Source: Thermoanaerobacter sp.
GTDB taxonomy: Bacteria; Bacillota; Thermoanaerobacteria; Thermoanaerobacterales; Thermoanaerobacteraceae
Length of the DNA: 64,000 nt
Direction of reading: 5' to 3'
Assembly: GCA_014896455.1 (NCBI GenBank)
Contig: JADBKJ010000028.1
Span: 1 to 64,000, forward strand
Shown here piece after piece: positions 9,837 to 21,463 of the stretch; position 1 is the first letter of the stretch, and each line of letters begins with the position of its first letter. The notes below the pieces were generated by a model. It ran no database searches. It had not been told where the DNA came from and worked only from the letters and a program-made list of their open reading frames with translations. A program made the translations under genes and the position numbers.

Positions 9837-11021
9837 TCACCTCGGATGTATAGGCTTAGAAGACAGTCCTGACCTTTTTATAACTGATTTTACTGCTACA
9901 TTAAATTTCACATCAGGGTAAATTTTATCCCAATCTTTTTCAACTTCTTTCCATAATGCAGGATTTCTTTTGTGTAAAATGTCTACAAACCCTACTACAT
10001 CAGCATTGTACTTATTTTGAAGTATAAAAAGAGCATGTTCTATGGTAGTTTTTATTTTTTTGCTTACAATGGTTTGCAATTTCTCCAGGTTTTCTGGCTC
10101 AGTTAACTCATATTTTGTTTCTTGCTCATTTAAATAAGCTTCTACATTTACTTTTATGTCGAAAGAAATATCACCATCTTTTATTTTAGGAGAAATTTGT
10201 GTGCGCGCTTTAGTAACTACAAGAGAGATATGGGCCTTTTCTCCTTTTAGACCTTTATCTAAAGTCAAGGTACTTCTTTTTAATTTATTCATAAGTGTAG
10301 CAACTGCTTTTGTATCTTGTTCTTCTAAAAAGCCAATTAATTTGTCATTGTCAAACACTGCAGAGCCAGACAATCTAATCCCTGTGGCTTTCCCATCTTT
10401 TTTTACAATCACGAGTCTTCCTGTAATAGGCGCTTTTTTAGGAATTTCCAATGTTTCAATAAATTCATTTAAATCAGAAACATAAGAAGAAGCCGTATTT
10501 GCCTGATTTGATATAAGTCCCATAACTTCTTTATAAGGATATCTTTCCAGTTCATTAGAGCTGGGAAGATTAAAAAGTTCTTGTATACTTCCTCCAGTTA
10601 CAACTAATATATAGGCAGTCCTCCTAAACTCAGGATTTCTCGTCATAAAGTCTAAAGTTTGATATATCCCTGAACGCGCAAATTTTTCATCTAAAAATAT
10701 TATTTCGTTATATTGCATAAAAAGGCTCCTTGGCAACTCATCATTTAAATTAGCAAAAGCTTTCGCAAAATCCACACCACTGGCTTGGAAGACAGCATAA
10801 GGTTTGCCAACTGCACTTCCTCCTCCAGTCCCACCGGTACCGCCTCCACTTGCTGTAAGAAGCCCCGGTTTTAAAATTTCTACAATGAGATGTATCATGT
10901 CGTCTTTTCCTCTTTCAATACCTAATCCCTGTACAAATGCCAATTGATTTATTTCTCTCTTGTCCCAGCAACCCGTCAGTAAAATGGCAATTGTCAAAAT
11001 TAATATTATAAATCTTTTCAT
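9837..11021 (-). CDS. gerKC: Ger(x)C family spore germination lipoprotein
   Basis: MKRFIILILTIAILLTGCWDKREINQLAFVQGLGIE lipobox; start re-assigned from 11099 to avoid overlap with gerA. Confidence 0.9.
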   Translation of the reverse strand: MKRFIILILTIAILLTGCWDKREINQLAFVQGLGIERGKDDMIHLIVEILKPGLLTASGGGTGGTGGGSAVGKPYAVFQASGVDFAKAFANLNDELPRSLFMQYNEIIFLDEKFARSGIYQTLDFMTRNPEFRRTAYILVVTGGSIQELFNLPSSNELERYPYKEVMGLISNQANTASSYVSDLNEFIETLEIPKKAPITGRLVIVKKDGKATGIRLSGSAVFDNDKLIGFLEEQDTKAVATLMNKLKRSTLTLDKGLKGEKAHISLVVTKARTQISPKIKDGDISFDIKVNVEAYLNEQETKYELTEPENLEKLQTIVSKKIKTTIEHALFILQNKYNADVVGFVDILHKRNPALWKEVEKDWDKIYPDVKFNVAVKSVIKRSGLSSKPIHPR

Positions 11022-11023
11022 AA

Positions 11024-12574
11024 TTATCCTCTTGTATCCTCCTGCCTTATAATATTTTTTCTCTGTATAGTTCGAGGTCTCAATATCTTTGCCCACCATG
11101 GTATCCTTATAAGCACATCAGACAACTCTTGAGTCTTACTTGGTACCATAGGTGCAAGATATGGCACTCCAAAAGATTCTAGTGATGCCATATGAGCTAG
11201 TATCATCATAACCACCATTATTATCCCAAAAAACCCTAAAGTCCCAGCCGCAATCATTATGATAAATCTTAAAAGCCTAAAAGTTATAGCTATATTAAAA
11301 GCCGGAATTGCAAAGGAAGCTATTCCCGTCAATGCCACCACAATAACCATTGCAGGCGATACAAGTCCTGCTTGCACAGCTGCTTGTCCTATTACAAGAC
11401 CTCCAACAATACTCACAGCCTGACCTACTTGCATAGGAAGCCTAATTCCTGCTTCTCTAAGTATTTCAAAAGTGACTTCCATGAATAAAGCCTCTAAAAG
11501 AGCAGGAAAAGGTACTCCCTCCCGCTGTGCAGCTACAGAAATAGCCAGTTGAGTAGGTATCATTTCTTGATGAAAAGTAGTCTGCGCAATGTATATTGAT
11601 GGAAATAACAAAGCCGTCACCATGGCTATAATCCTTAAAACTCTAAGAGTTGAAGATAAAAAATATCTCTCATAATAATCTTCCCCTGCCTGAAAGAATT
11701 GTGCAAAAATTGCAGGAACTGTAAGCACAAAAGGTGAACCATCTACTAAGATTGCTACTTTCCCTTCTAAAATTTCTGCGCTTACTCTATCTGGTTTTTC
11801 AGAATGAGCTATTTGGGGAAAAAGAGAAAAAGGATTATCTTCTATAAATTCTTCTAAATAGCCACTGTCAATTACTCCATCAATTTGAACTTTTTTTAAT
11901 CTTTTTTTCACTTCTTGAACTACTTTATCATCTGCAATACTCTTTATATAAGCAATAGAAACATCAGTTTTAGAATATTTACCTATCTTCATATTTTCAA
12001 TTACAAAATCAGGGTGTTTTATTCTCCTTCTAAGCATAGAAGTATTTATTCTTAAAGTTTCTACAAAAGCCTCTTTAGGACCTCTTACATAAGATTCTGT
12101 AGTAGACTCAGCTATATTTCTTCCTTCCCATCCCTTTGTAGAAATGATTAATGCTTTTTCCACTCCATCAATTAAAAATATCGTCTCTCCAGAAAGTAAG
12201 TCGTCTATTATATCTCCAATTTTATCTTTCACATTTACTTCTGAAATTGTTATAAAATATTCATTTATATAATTAAAGAGTTGGTCATCAGTGTATATGA
12301 TTTTATTCAACTTTCTTGTCTCTATCATTATTGGCTCTAAAATATTTCGAGTAATTAACAACTTATCTACCATTCCATCTACATATACTAAAAAAGCTTT
12401 AACTTTTTTATCTCCTATGCTAATTTGCCTAAAAACCATGTCATTATTCCCTTTTAAAAGCACTTGAAATATATATATATTTTCTTCTAAATCTTTGCTA
12501 AGAGTCATGTATTGATAATTTTCTTTTACATACTGTGGATCAGGCAATTTATGGGGCATTTTATACACCTCCAA
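11024..12574 (-). CDS. gerKA: GerA-family spore germination protein
   Basis: LLSGETIFLIDG; ESYVRGPKEAFVETLRINTSMLRRRIK; GKVAILVDGSPFVLTVPAIF; PFPALLEALFMEVTFEILREAGIRLP. Confidence 0.95.
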   Translation of the reverse strand: MEVYKMPHKLPDPQYVKENYQYMTLSKDLEENIYIFQVLLKGNNDMVFRQISIGDKKVKAFLVYVDGMVDKLLITRNILEPIMIETRKLNKIIYTDDQLFNYINEYFITISEVNVKDKIGDIIDDLLSGETIFLIDGVEKALIISTKGWEGRNIAESTTESYVRGPKEAFVETLRINTSMLRRRIKHPDFVIENMKIGKYSKTDVSIAYIKSIADDKVVQEVKKRLKKVQIDGVIDSGYLEEFIEDNPFSLFPQIAHSEKPDRVSAEILEGKVAILVDGSPFVLTVPAIFAQFFQAGEDYYERYFLSSTLRVLRIIAMVTALLFPSIYIAQTTFHQEMIPTQLAISVAAQREGVPFPALLEALFMEVTFEILREAGIRLPMQVGQAVSIVGGLVIGQAAVQAGLVSPAMVIVVALTGIASFAIPAFNIAITFRLLRFIIMIAAGTLGFFGIIMVVMMILAHMASLESFGVPYLAPMVPSKTQELSDVLIRIPWWAKILRPRTIQRKNIIRQEDTRG

Positions 12575-12655
12575 ATATTATTATTTCAAGTTTTTTTTAG
12601 AATATTATCTTAGCCTCGGACAAATAATAAAAAAAAATGGGTTTGGGAGTCGGTT

Positions 12656-13765
12656 ATGTTTAAAAGAATGGAACAATATGAAAAGACTTCAGAAAAGAAA
12701 ATTTCTAGAAAACAAATGATATTTTTATTGGTCACAACTGTGATCTCAACAGCAGACGTTTTTTTGCCTTCTTTTGTGGCATTAGCTGCAAAACAAGATT
12801 CTTGGATTTCAGTCTTAATATCTTTTGTAACCTCCAGTATCGTCTTTGTCGTTTATTACAAACTAGCATTGCTCTTTAAAGAGGAAATACTTTTTTCTTA
12901 TGTGGACAAGATAGTTGGAAAATTTATAGGCAAAATAATAGCTTTCCTTTATTTATTGTTTATTTTACACGGTATTTCTTTAGTAATGAGAGAATTAATA
13001 GAGATCATGGTCAATGCTTTTATGCCTCACACCCCCCCAATAGTTTTCTATGTAGTCTTGATGATATCAGTAATGTACACCGTCTCAAAAGGTTTTTTAG
13101 CAATTGTCAAACTAAATGAGTTTTTATTTCCTATTGGAATGCTCCTATTGGCATTTGTAATCACTTTGAACCTTCCAAAAGTTGATATGACAAATTTTCT
13201 CCCAATACTCGAAGACGGCATAAAGCCCCCAATAATAGGTTCAATCCTCATTACTTCCTTCATGCTTGAAACAGTAATAATACTTCTTATATTTCCTCAT
13301 ATCTCAGAAAAAGAAGAGGCTTTAAAAGGAGGAATATTAAGCCTTGGAATATTAGCTCTTAGCATGATGTTGGGAGTTTTAGCAATAGGAATATTTGGAG
13401 CAAAAACTGCAGCAAATTTCCAATTTACAGCCTTGGAAATGGTGAGAAATATGAGAATTAGCGATTACATACAGCGATTTGATTCATTGGTAATGGCAAT
13501 GTGGTTAATGGGAATTTATCTTAAAATTGTAATATTTACTTATCTCTTCGCAAAAGGATTGGCTGAAACGATAAAATCCCCAGATTACCGCTTTATTTTG
13601 CTGCCACTTGCTACTTTGTTAATCCCGCTTTCCGAAAATGTGTCTGAAAGTTTAGATGGATTATACACTTATTTTCAAAGATGTTTTCCCTTTGAGGTCT
13701 TCTGGTTTGAAGTGTTTTTCCCTATACTTCTTTATATAATTGCAAAAATTAGAAAAATAAAATGA
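12656..13765 (+). CDS. gerKB: GerB-family endospore germination permease (GerAB/APC-type)
   Basis: Multi-TM protein KKISRKQMIFLLVTTVISTADVFLPSF..., adjacent and divergent to gerA/gerC. Confidence 0.9.
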   Translation: MFKRMEQYEKTSEKKISRKQMIFLLVTTVISTADVFLPSFVALAAKQDSWISVLISFVTSSIVFVVYYKLALLFKEEILFSYVDKIVGKFIGKIIAFLYLLFILHGISLVMRELIEIMVNAFMPHTPPIVFYVVLMISVMYTVSKGFLAIVKLNEFLFPIGMLLLAFVITLNLPKVDMTNFLPILEDGIKPPIIGSILITSFMLETVIILLIFPHISEKEEALKGGILSLGILALSMMLGVLAIGIFGAKTAANFQFTALEMVRNMRISDYIQRFDSLVMAMWLMGIYLKIVIFTYLFAKGLAETIKSPDYRFILLPLATLLIPLSENVSESLDGLYTYFQRCFPFEVFWFEVFFPILLYIIAKIRKIK

Positions 13766-14078
13766 GAGGAATTAGTATACATTCCTCTCAGTTTGTTGAC
13801 AAAGTTAAAAAATATTCAAAGGAGATATTTTGCATCGTCGCTCCGATGTTCCAAAGCGACAAAACTAAACTCGACTTTCGGGCTCCGGCAGGGTACCCCG
13901 TCAGGCGGCCTCCTTGCCTTAAGGTGCCCGCCTTCGCCCTCCTTGGCTTCGGCCCTGCCTCCACCCTCGGTCTTGCTAAGTTTTGTTACCGCTTTGTCAC
14001 AAGTCGCACCGATTGCAAAATATCTCCTTTGCGAAAGTTTGTCTACAGTCTGAGAGGAATTAGTATACATTCCTCTCA
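13763..14078. repeat. GC-rich imperfect palindromic element bounded by 28-bp palindromic direct repeats
   Basis: tgagaggaattagtatacattcctctca at 13763-13790 and 14051-14078; perfect inner inverted repeat caaaggagatattttgca (13817-13834) / tgcaaaatatctcctttg (14014-14031). Confidence 0.85.
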
Positions 14079-14836
14079 TATATTATTCTTAATCCTTCTA
14101 AAGTCAGCATATCATTCACTGTATTAATAGTTTTTGACTCCTCTGCAATCATTTTTGCAAAACCGCCTGTTGCTACTACATATGCATTTGGTGCAAATTC
14201 TTCTTTCATTCTACTTACTATATAATCCACCATTCCAACATGTCCATATATGATGCCTGATTGCATGCTGGCTACTGTATTTTTGCAAATAACAGTAGGC
14301 GGTTTTGTAAGTTCAATTTTAGGAAGTTTAGCAGTTCTTTGAAAAAGTGCATCAGCAGATATTGCCAATCCAGGAGCAATTATTCCACCTAAATACTCAC
14401 AATTTTTAGAAATTGCACAAAAAGTAGTAGCTGTACCAAAATCTATTACTATCACAGGGCCTCCATATATTTCATAAGCAGCTACAGCATTTACAATCCT
14501 ATCTGCCCCTACTTCTTTTGGATTATCATATTTTATGTTTATTCCTGTCCTTATCCCAGGACCCACGATTAAAGGCTTGGTATTGCAGTATTTTATAGTC
14601 ATTGATTCAAGTGTGTGCATAATAGGAGGTACAACAGAAGAAATTATAACTGCATCTACATCTCTAAGCTTTAAACCATTGTATTCAAAAAGCTGATTTA
14701 TCAACATCCCATATTCGTCAGAAGTTTTATTCCTATCTGTAGATATTCTAAAAGAATGCAAGAGTTTCTTCCCTTTAAAAATCCCCATTACAATATTTGT
14801 ATTTCCTACATCAAAAGCTAAAAGCAAATCCATCAC
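14060..14836 (-). CDS. coaX: Type III pantothenate kinase
   Basis: [63 protein letters not shown]-like [11 protein letters not shown]. Confidence 0.95.
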   Translation of the reverse strand: MMDLLLAFDVGNTNIVMGIFKGKKLLHSFRISTDRNKTSDEYGMLINQLFEYNGLKLRDVDAVIISSVVPPIMHTLESMTIKYCNTKPLIVGPGIRTGINIKYDNPKEVGADRIVNAVAAYEIYGGPVIVIDFGTATTFCAISKNCEYLGGIIAPGLAISADALFQRTAKLPKIELTKPPTVICKNTVASMQSGIIYGHVGMVDYIVSRMKEEFAPNAYVVATGGFAKMIAEESKTINTVNDMLTLEGLRIIYERNVY

Positions 14837-14872
14837 CTTCTTATTAAAATTAAGCAGGCATAAGCCTGCTTG

Positions 14873-15418
14873 TTATTTATTATACACTTTTTTCAAAGAC
14901 TTTACTATCATTGTTGTCAATATCACAGCTACAATAATTTCAAATATGCCATTTTTTAAAGCTACAAATAATGCAATATTAAGTGGCATATATTTCAGAA
15001 GCACTGCTAAACCCAAAACCCCGATGGTATTTGTTAAAGTACCTAATGCTGCTGCAATACCAACATTTTTAGTTAATTTGTAAGTATAATAGGCTACCAC
15101 TCCTATAAAAATTCTAGGCAATATGGCAATTATAGGGTCAGCAAAAAGAGGAGTATTTTGCCTTATAAAGCTGGTAAGGCCAAAAATCAAGCCTATAAAA
15201 GCTCCTACAATAGGGCCTTCTAATACTCCACCTATAATTGCCGGGATATGCATTGTAGTAGCATTAGCAATCCCTAATGGAATGTAGCCCAAAATAGTGG
15301 TAGATAAAACAATAGATATTGCAGCCAACATCCCTGCTACAGTGATCTGCCTTAAAGAAATTTTCGTTAACTTGCCTTTTTCCTTTTTTCTAACTGCTTT
15401 AATTTGCAACCTACTCAC
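14873..15418 (-). CDS. ECF transporter S component, probable pantothenate specificity (PanT-like)
   Basis: ISLRQITVAGMLAAISIVLSTTILGYIPLGIANATTMHIPAIIGGVLEGPIVGAFIGLIFGLTSF; adjacent to coaX; GTG start. Confidence 0.75.
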   Translation of the reverse strand: MSRLQIKAVRKKEKGKLTKISLRQITVAGMLAAISIVLSTTILGYIPLGIANATTMHIPAIIGGVLEGPIVGAFIGLIFGLTSFIRQNTPLFADPIIAILPRIFIGVVAYYTYKLTKNVGIAAALGTLTNTIGVLGLAVLLKYMPLNIALFVALKNGIFEIIVAVILTTMIVKSLKKVYNK

Positions 15419-15427
15419 CCCCGTTCC

Positions 15428-15510
15428 GGTTCCTTTTCAGGATACCGTTCCGAACGCCCAACAATATTAAATTTTTATCGGTTGTCAGGTTCGAAGACGA
15501 TACCCGCAAC
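15428..15510 (-). ncRNA. Tandem pan-like RNA motif in the 5' leader of the ECF S-component
   Basis: Minus strand GGGU[A]UCG-UCUU-CGA-ACCU (15487-15505) and GGU[A]UCC-UGAAAA-GGA-ACC (15428-15446), each with a bulged A; outer GUUG/CAAC and CGUUC/GAACG helices. Confidence 0.65.
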
Positions 15511-15513
15511 TCT

Positions 15514-15542
15514 ATTTTACCAAAAAAAGTCTTACTCATCAA
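15514..15542 (-). promoter_or_regulatory. Sigma-A type promoter for the S-component/coaX transcript
   Basis: Minus strand TTGATG-17 bp-TAAAAT (15537-15542 and 15514-15519), just upstream of the pan-like RNA. Confidence 0.6.
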
Positions 15543-15550
15543 TAATTTTT

Positions 15551-15949
15551 TTAATTCATAGTCACTAAAATATCTCCTGTGTTTACGGAAGAGCCTTTAG
15601 AAACATGTATGCTTGCTATAACTCCTTCTTCAGGCGCCATTATTTCATTTTCCATCTTCATAGCCTCTAAAATTACTACGACATCTCCCCGCTTTACCCT
15701 GTCACCTTCTTTAACTTTTACATCAAGAATTGTGCCTGGCATAGGCGCAGAAATTACTTTAGAGCCTTTAGCTGCCGGAGAAGGAGCTTCAGCTTTTGAA
15801 ACTGGCTCTAGAGTCGTCTGAGTTTGAATTACGTTAGGCTGTGAAACAGTTGCCATTTGTGTTATGTTAGAAACTTCATCCCTCTCTTTTATCTCCTCTA
15901 CTTCAACTTCATATACTTTGCCATTTACTGTAACTTTAAATTTCTTCAC
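15551..15949 (-). CDS. Biotin carboxyl carrier protein of methylmalonyl-CoA decarboxylase/acyl-CoA carboxylase
   Basis: VVILEAMKMENEIMAPEEGVIASIHVSKGSSVNTGDILV biotinyl motif EAMKM. Confidence 0.92.
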   Translation of the reverse strand: MKKFKVTVNGKVYEVEVEEIKERDEVSNITQMATVSQPNVIQTQTTLEPVSKAEAPSPAAKGSKVISAPMPGTILDVKVKEGDRVKRGDVVVILEAMKMENEIMAPEEGVIASIHVSKGSSVNTGDILVTMN

Positions 15950-15966
15950 AAAAATTCCTCCTTCAG

Positions 15967-16221
15967 TTACAATCTTGTTTTCATTTGCTCCTGCCGCCCC
16001 ACTCTAGCCCAGACTGGAACAGTCTCTGGAAATCTTACTATAGACTTTACATAAAAAGTACTTGTATCAGCTTGTAGATACAAAGCTATTGCCGCTGTAA
16101 TTGCAGCGATAAGCTCTGTATCTTCTTCTTTCCCCTCATTTACTTCCTTATCAATACTTTTTACTTCTTCTTTTTCCTCATCACTAAAGACTTTTTTTAA
16201 AAACTCCAAAAAACCTTTCAT
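15967..16221 (-). CDS. OadG/MmdD-like small subunit of methylmalonyl-CoA decarboxylase
   Basis: ELIAAITAAIALYLQADTSTFYVKSIVRFPETVPVWARVGRQEQMKTRL, between decarboxylase alpha and BCCP. Confidence 0.65.
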   Translation of the reverse strand: MKGFLEFLKKVFSDEEKEEVKSIDKEVNEGKEEDTELIAAITAAIALYLQADTSTFYVKSIVRFPETVPVWARVGRQEQMKTRL

Positions 16222-16233
16222 AAAAGCACCACC

Positions 16234-17784
16234 TTATAGAGGTATATTGCCATGTTTCTTAGGAAGACGACTCTCTCTTTTGCTAGAGAGCATATCAAAA
16301 GCTGATATAAGCCTTGGCCTTGTCTCAGAAGGAATAATTACATCATCTACATAGCCACGAGCTGCAGCTCTATATGGATTTGCAAAATTCTCTCTGTATT
16401 CATTTATCTTTTGCTGCCTCACTTCTGCAGGATTTTCTGCCTCATTGATTTCATTTTTAAATACAATGTTTGCTGCTCCTTCTGGACCCATAACCGCAAT
16501 CTCTGCCGTAGGCCACGCAAATACTATGTCAGCCCCTAAGTCTTTGCTGCACATTGCAAGATAAGCACCACCATAAGCTTTTCTCACAATTAAAGTCACT
16601 TTTGGTACAGTAGCCTCAGAATAAGCGTAAAGCATTTTTGCCCCATGTCTTATTATCCCGCCATATTCCTGATTTGTCCCAGGCAAAAATCCAGGTACGT
16701 CAACTATGCTTAGTATGGGAATGTTAAAAGCATCACAAAACCGAATAAATCTTGCTGCTTTATCAGAGGCGTTTATGTCAAGTACTCCTGCTAATACTCT
16801 TGGTTGATTTGCCACAATTCCTATTGTCTTGCCATTAAGCCTTGCAAAAGCTGTAATTATATTTTCTGCGTACATCTCCTGTGACTCTAAAAATTCTCCA
16901 TTGTCCACTATTTCTTTTATTAATTCTTTCATATCATAAGGCTTATTAGGAATGTCTGGAATTATCTCCATAAGTCTTTGAGAAACTCTATTGGGATTAT
17001 CCCCTGTCTCGTATTGTGGTGGGTCTTCTAAGTTGTTAGAAGGTAAATAACTCAATAAATTCCTCACCATTTTTAAAACTTCTTCATCATTAGGCCCTCT
17101 AAAATGTGCAACACCACTTACTCTATTGTGGGTTATTGAACCGCCTAATTCTTCAGGAGTAACCTCTTCTCCAGTTACTGCCTTTATAACTTGGGGACCT
17201 GTTATAAACATCTGGCTGGTTTTATCTACCATAAAAATAAAATCTGTCAATGCCGGTGAATAGACGGCCCCTCCCGCACTTGGACCCATTATCACGGAAA
17301 TTTGAGGTATAACGCCGGAGGCTAAGGTATTTCTGTAAAATATGTTTCCATAGCCTGAAAGAGCATCTACTCCCTCTTGTATGCGAGCACCTCCTGAATC
17401 GTTAAGACCTATTATAGGTGCTCCCATCTTCATTGCCATGTCCATCACTTTAGTTATTTTTTTTGCATGATATTCTCCTAATGAACCACCTAATACAGTA
17501 AAGTCCTGCGCATATACATATACCAATCTTCCGTCTATCGTACCGTAACCTGTCACAACCCCTTCTCCGGGATATTTTTGCTTTTCCATGCCAAAGTCAT
17601 AACAACGATGCTCCACAAAAGGGTCTATTTCTACAAAACTGTCCTTGTCAAGAAGCTTATATATTCTCTCTCTTGCAGTCAATTTTCCCTTTTCGTGCTG
17701 AACAGCTATTCTCTTAGCTCCTCCACCTTCTAAAACTTTCTCTTTCCTTCTTTTAAGTTCTTCTATCATATCATGGACGCCCAT
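16234..17784 (-). CDS. mmdA: Methylmalonyl-CoA decarboxylase alpha / propionyl-CoA carboxylase carboxyltransferase subunit
   Basis: [105 protein letters not shown]. Confidence 0.95.
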   Translation of the reverse strand: MGVHDMIEELKRRKEKVLEGGGAKRIAVQHEKGKLTARERIYKLLDKDSFVEIDPFVEHRCYDFGMEKQKYPGEGVVTGYGTIDGRLVYVYAQDFTVLGGSLGEYHAKKITKVMDMAMKMGAPIIGLNDSGGARIQEGVDALSGYGNIFYRNTLASGVIPQISVIMGPSAGGAVYSPALTDFIFMVDKTSQMFITGPQVIKAVTGEEVTPEELGGSITHNRVSGVAHFRGPNDEEVLKMVRNLLSYLPSNNLEDPPQYETGDNPNRVSQRLMEIIPDIPNKPYDMKELIKEIVDNGEFLESQEMYAENIITAFARLNGKTIGIVANQPRVLAGVLDINASDKAARFIRFCDAFNIPILSIVDVPGFLPGTNQEYGGIIRHGAKMLYAYSEATVPKVTLIVRKAYGGAYLAMCSKDLGADIVFAWPTAEIAVMGPEGAANIVFKNEINEAENPAEVRQQKINEYRENFANPYRAAARGYVDDVIIPSETRPRLISAFDMLSSKRESRLPKKHGNIPL

Positions 17785-17884
17785 ACAATTTCCTCCTTAT
17801 AGCCTTACTGCAATTTAATAGTATCAGTTATTATTAGTACCTCTCAAAATAATATACCACATACTTTCCAAATACACAATAAAT

Positions 17885-18286
17885 TTAATCCCTCTGGCAA
17901 AGCTCTAAAAGAACTCCATTTGTACTTTTAGGATGTACAAAAGCTATTTTAGCACCTCCAGCTCCATATCTCGGTACCTCATCTATAAGTTTGATTCCCT
18001 TTTGCTTTAATTCTTCCAAAGTCTTTTCAATATCATCTACTTGAAGGGCTATGTGCTGTATACCCTCTCCCCTTTTTTCTATAAACTTTGCTATAGGGCC
18101 ATCATCGGAAGTAGACTCCAAAAGCTCTATCTCACTATCTCTTACTGGAATAAAAGCTGTCTTTACCTTTTGCTCTTCTACTACTTCTACCCCTGTTATT
18201 TCAAGGCCTAACACATCTTTATAAAATTTTGATGCTTCTTCAATACTTTTAACCGCAATACCTATGTGGTCAATTTTTTTTATCAT
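17885..18286 (-). CDS. mce: Methylmalonyl-CoA epimerase
   Basis: [60 protein letters not shown]-like. Confidence 0.93.
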   Translation of the reverse strand: MIKKIDHIGIAVKSIEEASKFYKDVLGLEITGVEVVEEQKVKTAFIPVRDSEIELLESTSDDGPIAKFIEKRGEGIQHIALQVDDIEKTLEELKQKGIKLIDEVPRYGAGGAKIAFVHPKSTNGVLLELCQRD

Positions 18287-18307
18287 TTTAATACCTCCTC
18301 ATAAAAT

Positions 18308-19243
<936 letters not shown>

Positions 19244-19245
19244 TT

Positions 19246-19647
19246 TTATACCGCCCTATTGACATGTTGTTTTATATATTCAATCACTGCAGAGGTAGGC
19301 GTACCGGGTGTAAAAATTTCCGCTATTCCATTCTCTTTCAAAAAAGGCATGTCTTCTTCGGGAATTATTCCTCCTCCTATTACTAGTATGTCATCTGCTC
19401 CTCTTTCTTTTAAAAGCTTGGTTATCTTGGGAAATAAAGTGTTGTGAGCTCCTGACAAAATGCTTAAAGCTACAACATCTACGTCTTCTTGTATGGCAGC
19501 TTCTGCAATTTGCTCAGGAGTTTGCCTAAGCCCTGTGTATATCACTTCCATTCCCGCGTCTCTTAAAGCTCTCGCAATTACTTTTGCCCCCCTGTCGTGA
19601 CCGTCTAATCCCGGCTTCGCTACTAATACTCTTATAGGTCTGTCCAT
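19246..19647 (-). CDS. mcmB: Methylmalonyl-CoA mutase small (B12-binding) subunit
   Basis: [62 protein letters not shown] (DxHxxG). Confidence 0.95.
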   Translation of the reverse strand: MDRPIRVLVAKPGLDGHDRGAKVIARALRDAGMEVIYTGLRQTPEQIAEAAIQEDVDVVALSILSGAHNTLFPKITKLLKERGADDILVIGGGIIPEEDMPFLKENGIAEIFTPGTPTSAVIEYIKQHVNRAV

Positions 19648-19659
19648 ATTTATCCTCCT

Positions 19660-21339
19660 TTACAGTATAATCTGCTGCTGATATTCTCCAAAAACGGAAC
19701 GCAACACATCTGTAATTTCACCTAATGTCGCATATTCCCTTACTGCATCTAATATCCAAGGCATCAAATTGTCGTCTCCTTCTGCAGCTTTTTTCAAAGC
19801 CTCTAAAGTCTTTTTCACACTGGCATTGTTTCTCATTTCTTTTACTTTAGCAATTTTTTGTTTTTGCAATTCTTCTACAGCAGGGTCTACTTTTAAAAGC
19901 CCTTTTGGCGGCTCCTCTTCAATTTGGAATTTGTTAAGCCCTACTATTACTCTTTCACCAGATTCTATCTCTTTTTGATATCTATATGCACTTTCTTGTA
20001 TTTCTTTTTGTATATATCCCAAATCAATAGCTCTTGCTGCTCCTCCTAATTCGTCAATTTTCTTTATATATTCAAAAGCCCTCTTTTCAATTTCATCCGT
20101 CAATTTTTCAACATAGTAACTTCCGGCCAATGGATCTGGAGTCTCACAAGCACCGCTTTCATAAGCAATAATCTGCTGCGTCCTTAAGGCAATTCTTGCT
20201 GAATCTTCTGTTGGAAGAGCAAGAGCTTCATCCCTACTGTTTGTATGTAGTGACTGAGTACCTCCTAAAACCGCAGCTAAAGCTTGAATAGTAACTCTGA
20301 CAATATTGTTGTCTGGTTGTTGCGCAGTAAGAGTGGAGCCTGCCGTTTGTGTGTGGAATCTCATCATCATTGACCTTGGGTCTTTAGCGTTAAATCTTTC
20401 TTTCATTATCTTTGCCCACATTCTTCTTGCTGCCCTAAATTTAGCGACTTCTTCGAAAAGGTCGTTGTGGGCATTGAAGAAAAAGGACAACCTTGGAGCA
20501 AATTCATCCACATCAAGACCTGCTTTTATGGCTGCCTCTACATAAGCTATCCCATTTGCCAAAGTGAAGGCCACTTCCTGTACTGCTGTTGCTCCTGCTT
20601 CTCTTATGTGATAACCGCTTATACTTATAGTATTCCACTTAGGAACATACTTAGAACAATACTCAAAAATGTTAGTGATAAGCCTCATAGAAGGACCTGT
20701 TGGGAAAATATAAGTTCCACGAGCTACATATTCTTTTAAAATATCGTTTTGAATAGTCCCATTCAACTTATCTGGAGTTACCCCTTGCTTTTCTGCAACT
20801 GCAATGTACATTGCAAGAAGTATTGCAGCAGGTGCATTAATCGTCATAGAAGTACTGACTTTGTCGAGAGGAATGCCGTCAAAGAGAATTTCCATGTCGT
20901 AAAGTGAATCTATGGCTACACCGACTTTACCAACTTCTCCTTCAGCCATTGGATGGTCAGAATCATAGCCTATCTGTGTAGGTAAATCAAAAGCCACACT
21001 CAAACCCGTCTGCCCTTGAGATAAAAGATATTTAAACCTTTTATTCGACTCTTCTGCAGTTCCAAATCCTGCATACTGCCTCATAGTCCAAAATTTGCCT
21101 CTATACATAGTAGGCTGTACGCCTCTTGTATAAGGATATTCTCCTGGGAAACCAATCTTTTCCAGATAATCTATATCACTTATGTCGTAAGGTGTGTAAA
21201 TCTCTTTAATCTCTATCCCAGACGAGGTCTTGAAGTCCTTTTTCCTCTCTGGAAACTTAGTTAACAACTTTTGCCTTTGATTGACTTCCCATTCTTCTTT
21301 CTTGCGCTTAATTTTTTCTAATTCTTCCTTGTCAACCAT
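19660..21339 (-). CDS. mcmA: Methylmalonyl-CoA mutase large subunit
   Basis: [82 protein letters not shown]. Confidence 0.97.
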   Translation of the reverse strand: MVDKEELEKIKRKKEEWEVNQRQKLLTKFPERKKDFKTSSGIEIKEIYTPYDISDIDYLEKIGFPGEYPYTRGVQPTMYRGKFWTMRQYAGFGTAEESNKRFKYLLSQGQTGLSVAFDLPTQIGYDSDHPMAEGEVGKVGVAIDSLYDMEILFDGIPLDKVSTSMTINAPAAILLAMYIAVAEKQGVTPDKLNGTIQNDILKEYVARGTYIFPTGPSMRLITNIFEYCSKYVPKWNTISISGYHIREAGATAVQEVAFTLANGIAYVEAAIKAGLDVDEFAPRLSFFFNAHNDLFEEVAKFRAARRMWAKIMKERFNAKDPRSMMMRFHTQTAGSTLTAQQPDNNIVRVTIQALAAVLGGTQSLHTNSRDEALALPTEDSARIALRTQQIIAYESGACETPDPLAGSYYVEKLTDEIEKRAFEYIKKIDELGGAARAIDLGYIQKEIQESAYRYQKEIESGERVIVGLNKFQIEEEPPKGLLKVDPAVEELQKQKIAKVKEMRNNASVKKTLEALKKAAEGDDNLMPWILDAVREYATLGEITDVLRSVFGEYQQQIIL

Positions 21340-21435
21340 AAAAAACCCTCCTTTAATTTTCCCCTTTTACATTATAACACAAATTTTTAACAAATGTTTA
21401 CCTTTTCATTAAAAGCTTCTTTTTTAGCAAAAAAG

Positions 21436-21463
21436 CGGCCAAAGAGAAGACCTCTTAGCCGCC
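21436..21463 (-). terminator. Hairpin terminator after the 21463-21828 gene
   Basis: Minus strand GCGGCTAAGAGG-TCTT-CTCTTTGGCCGC followed by TTTTTT. Confidence 0.65.

Noticed and set aside
13762-14127. Three overlapping ORFs (13762-14127 +, 13793-14053 +, 13816-14079 -) as novel small proteins
   Set aside because: They lie inside the GC-rich imperfect palindrome and on both strands; composition reflects the element, not coding.
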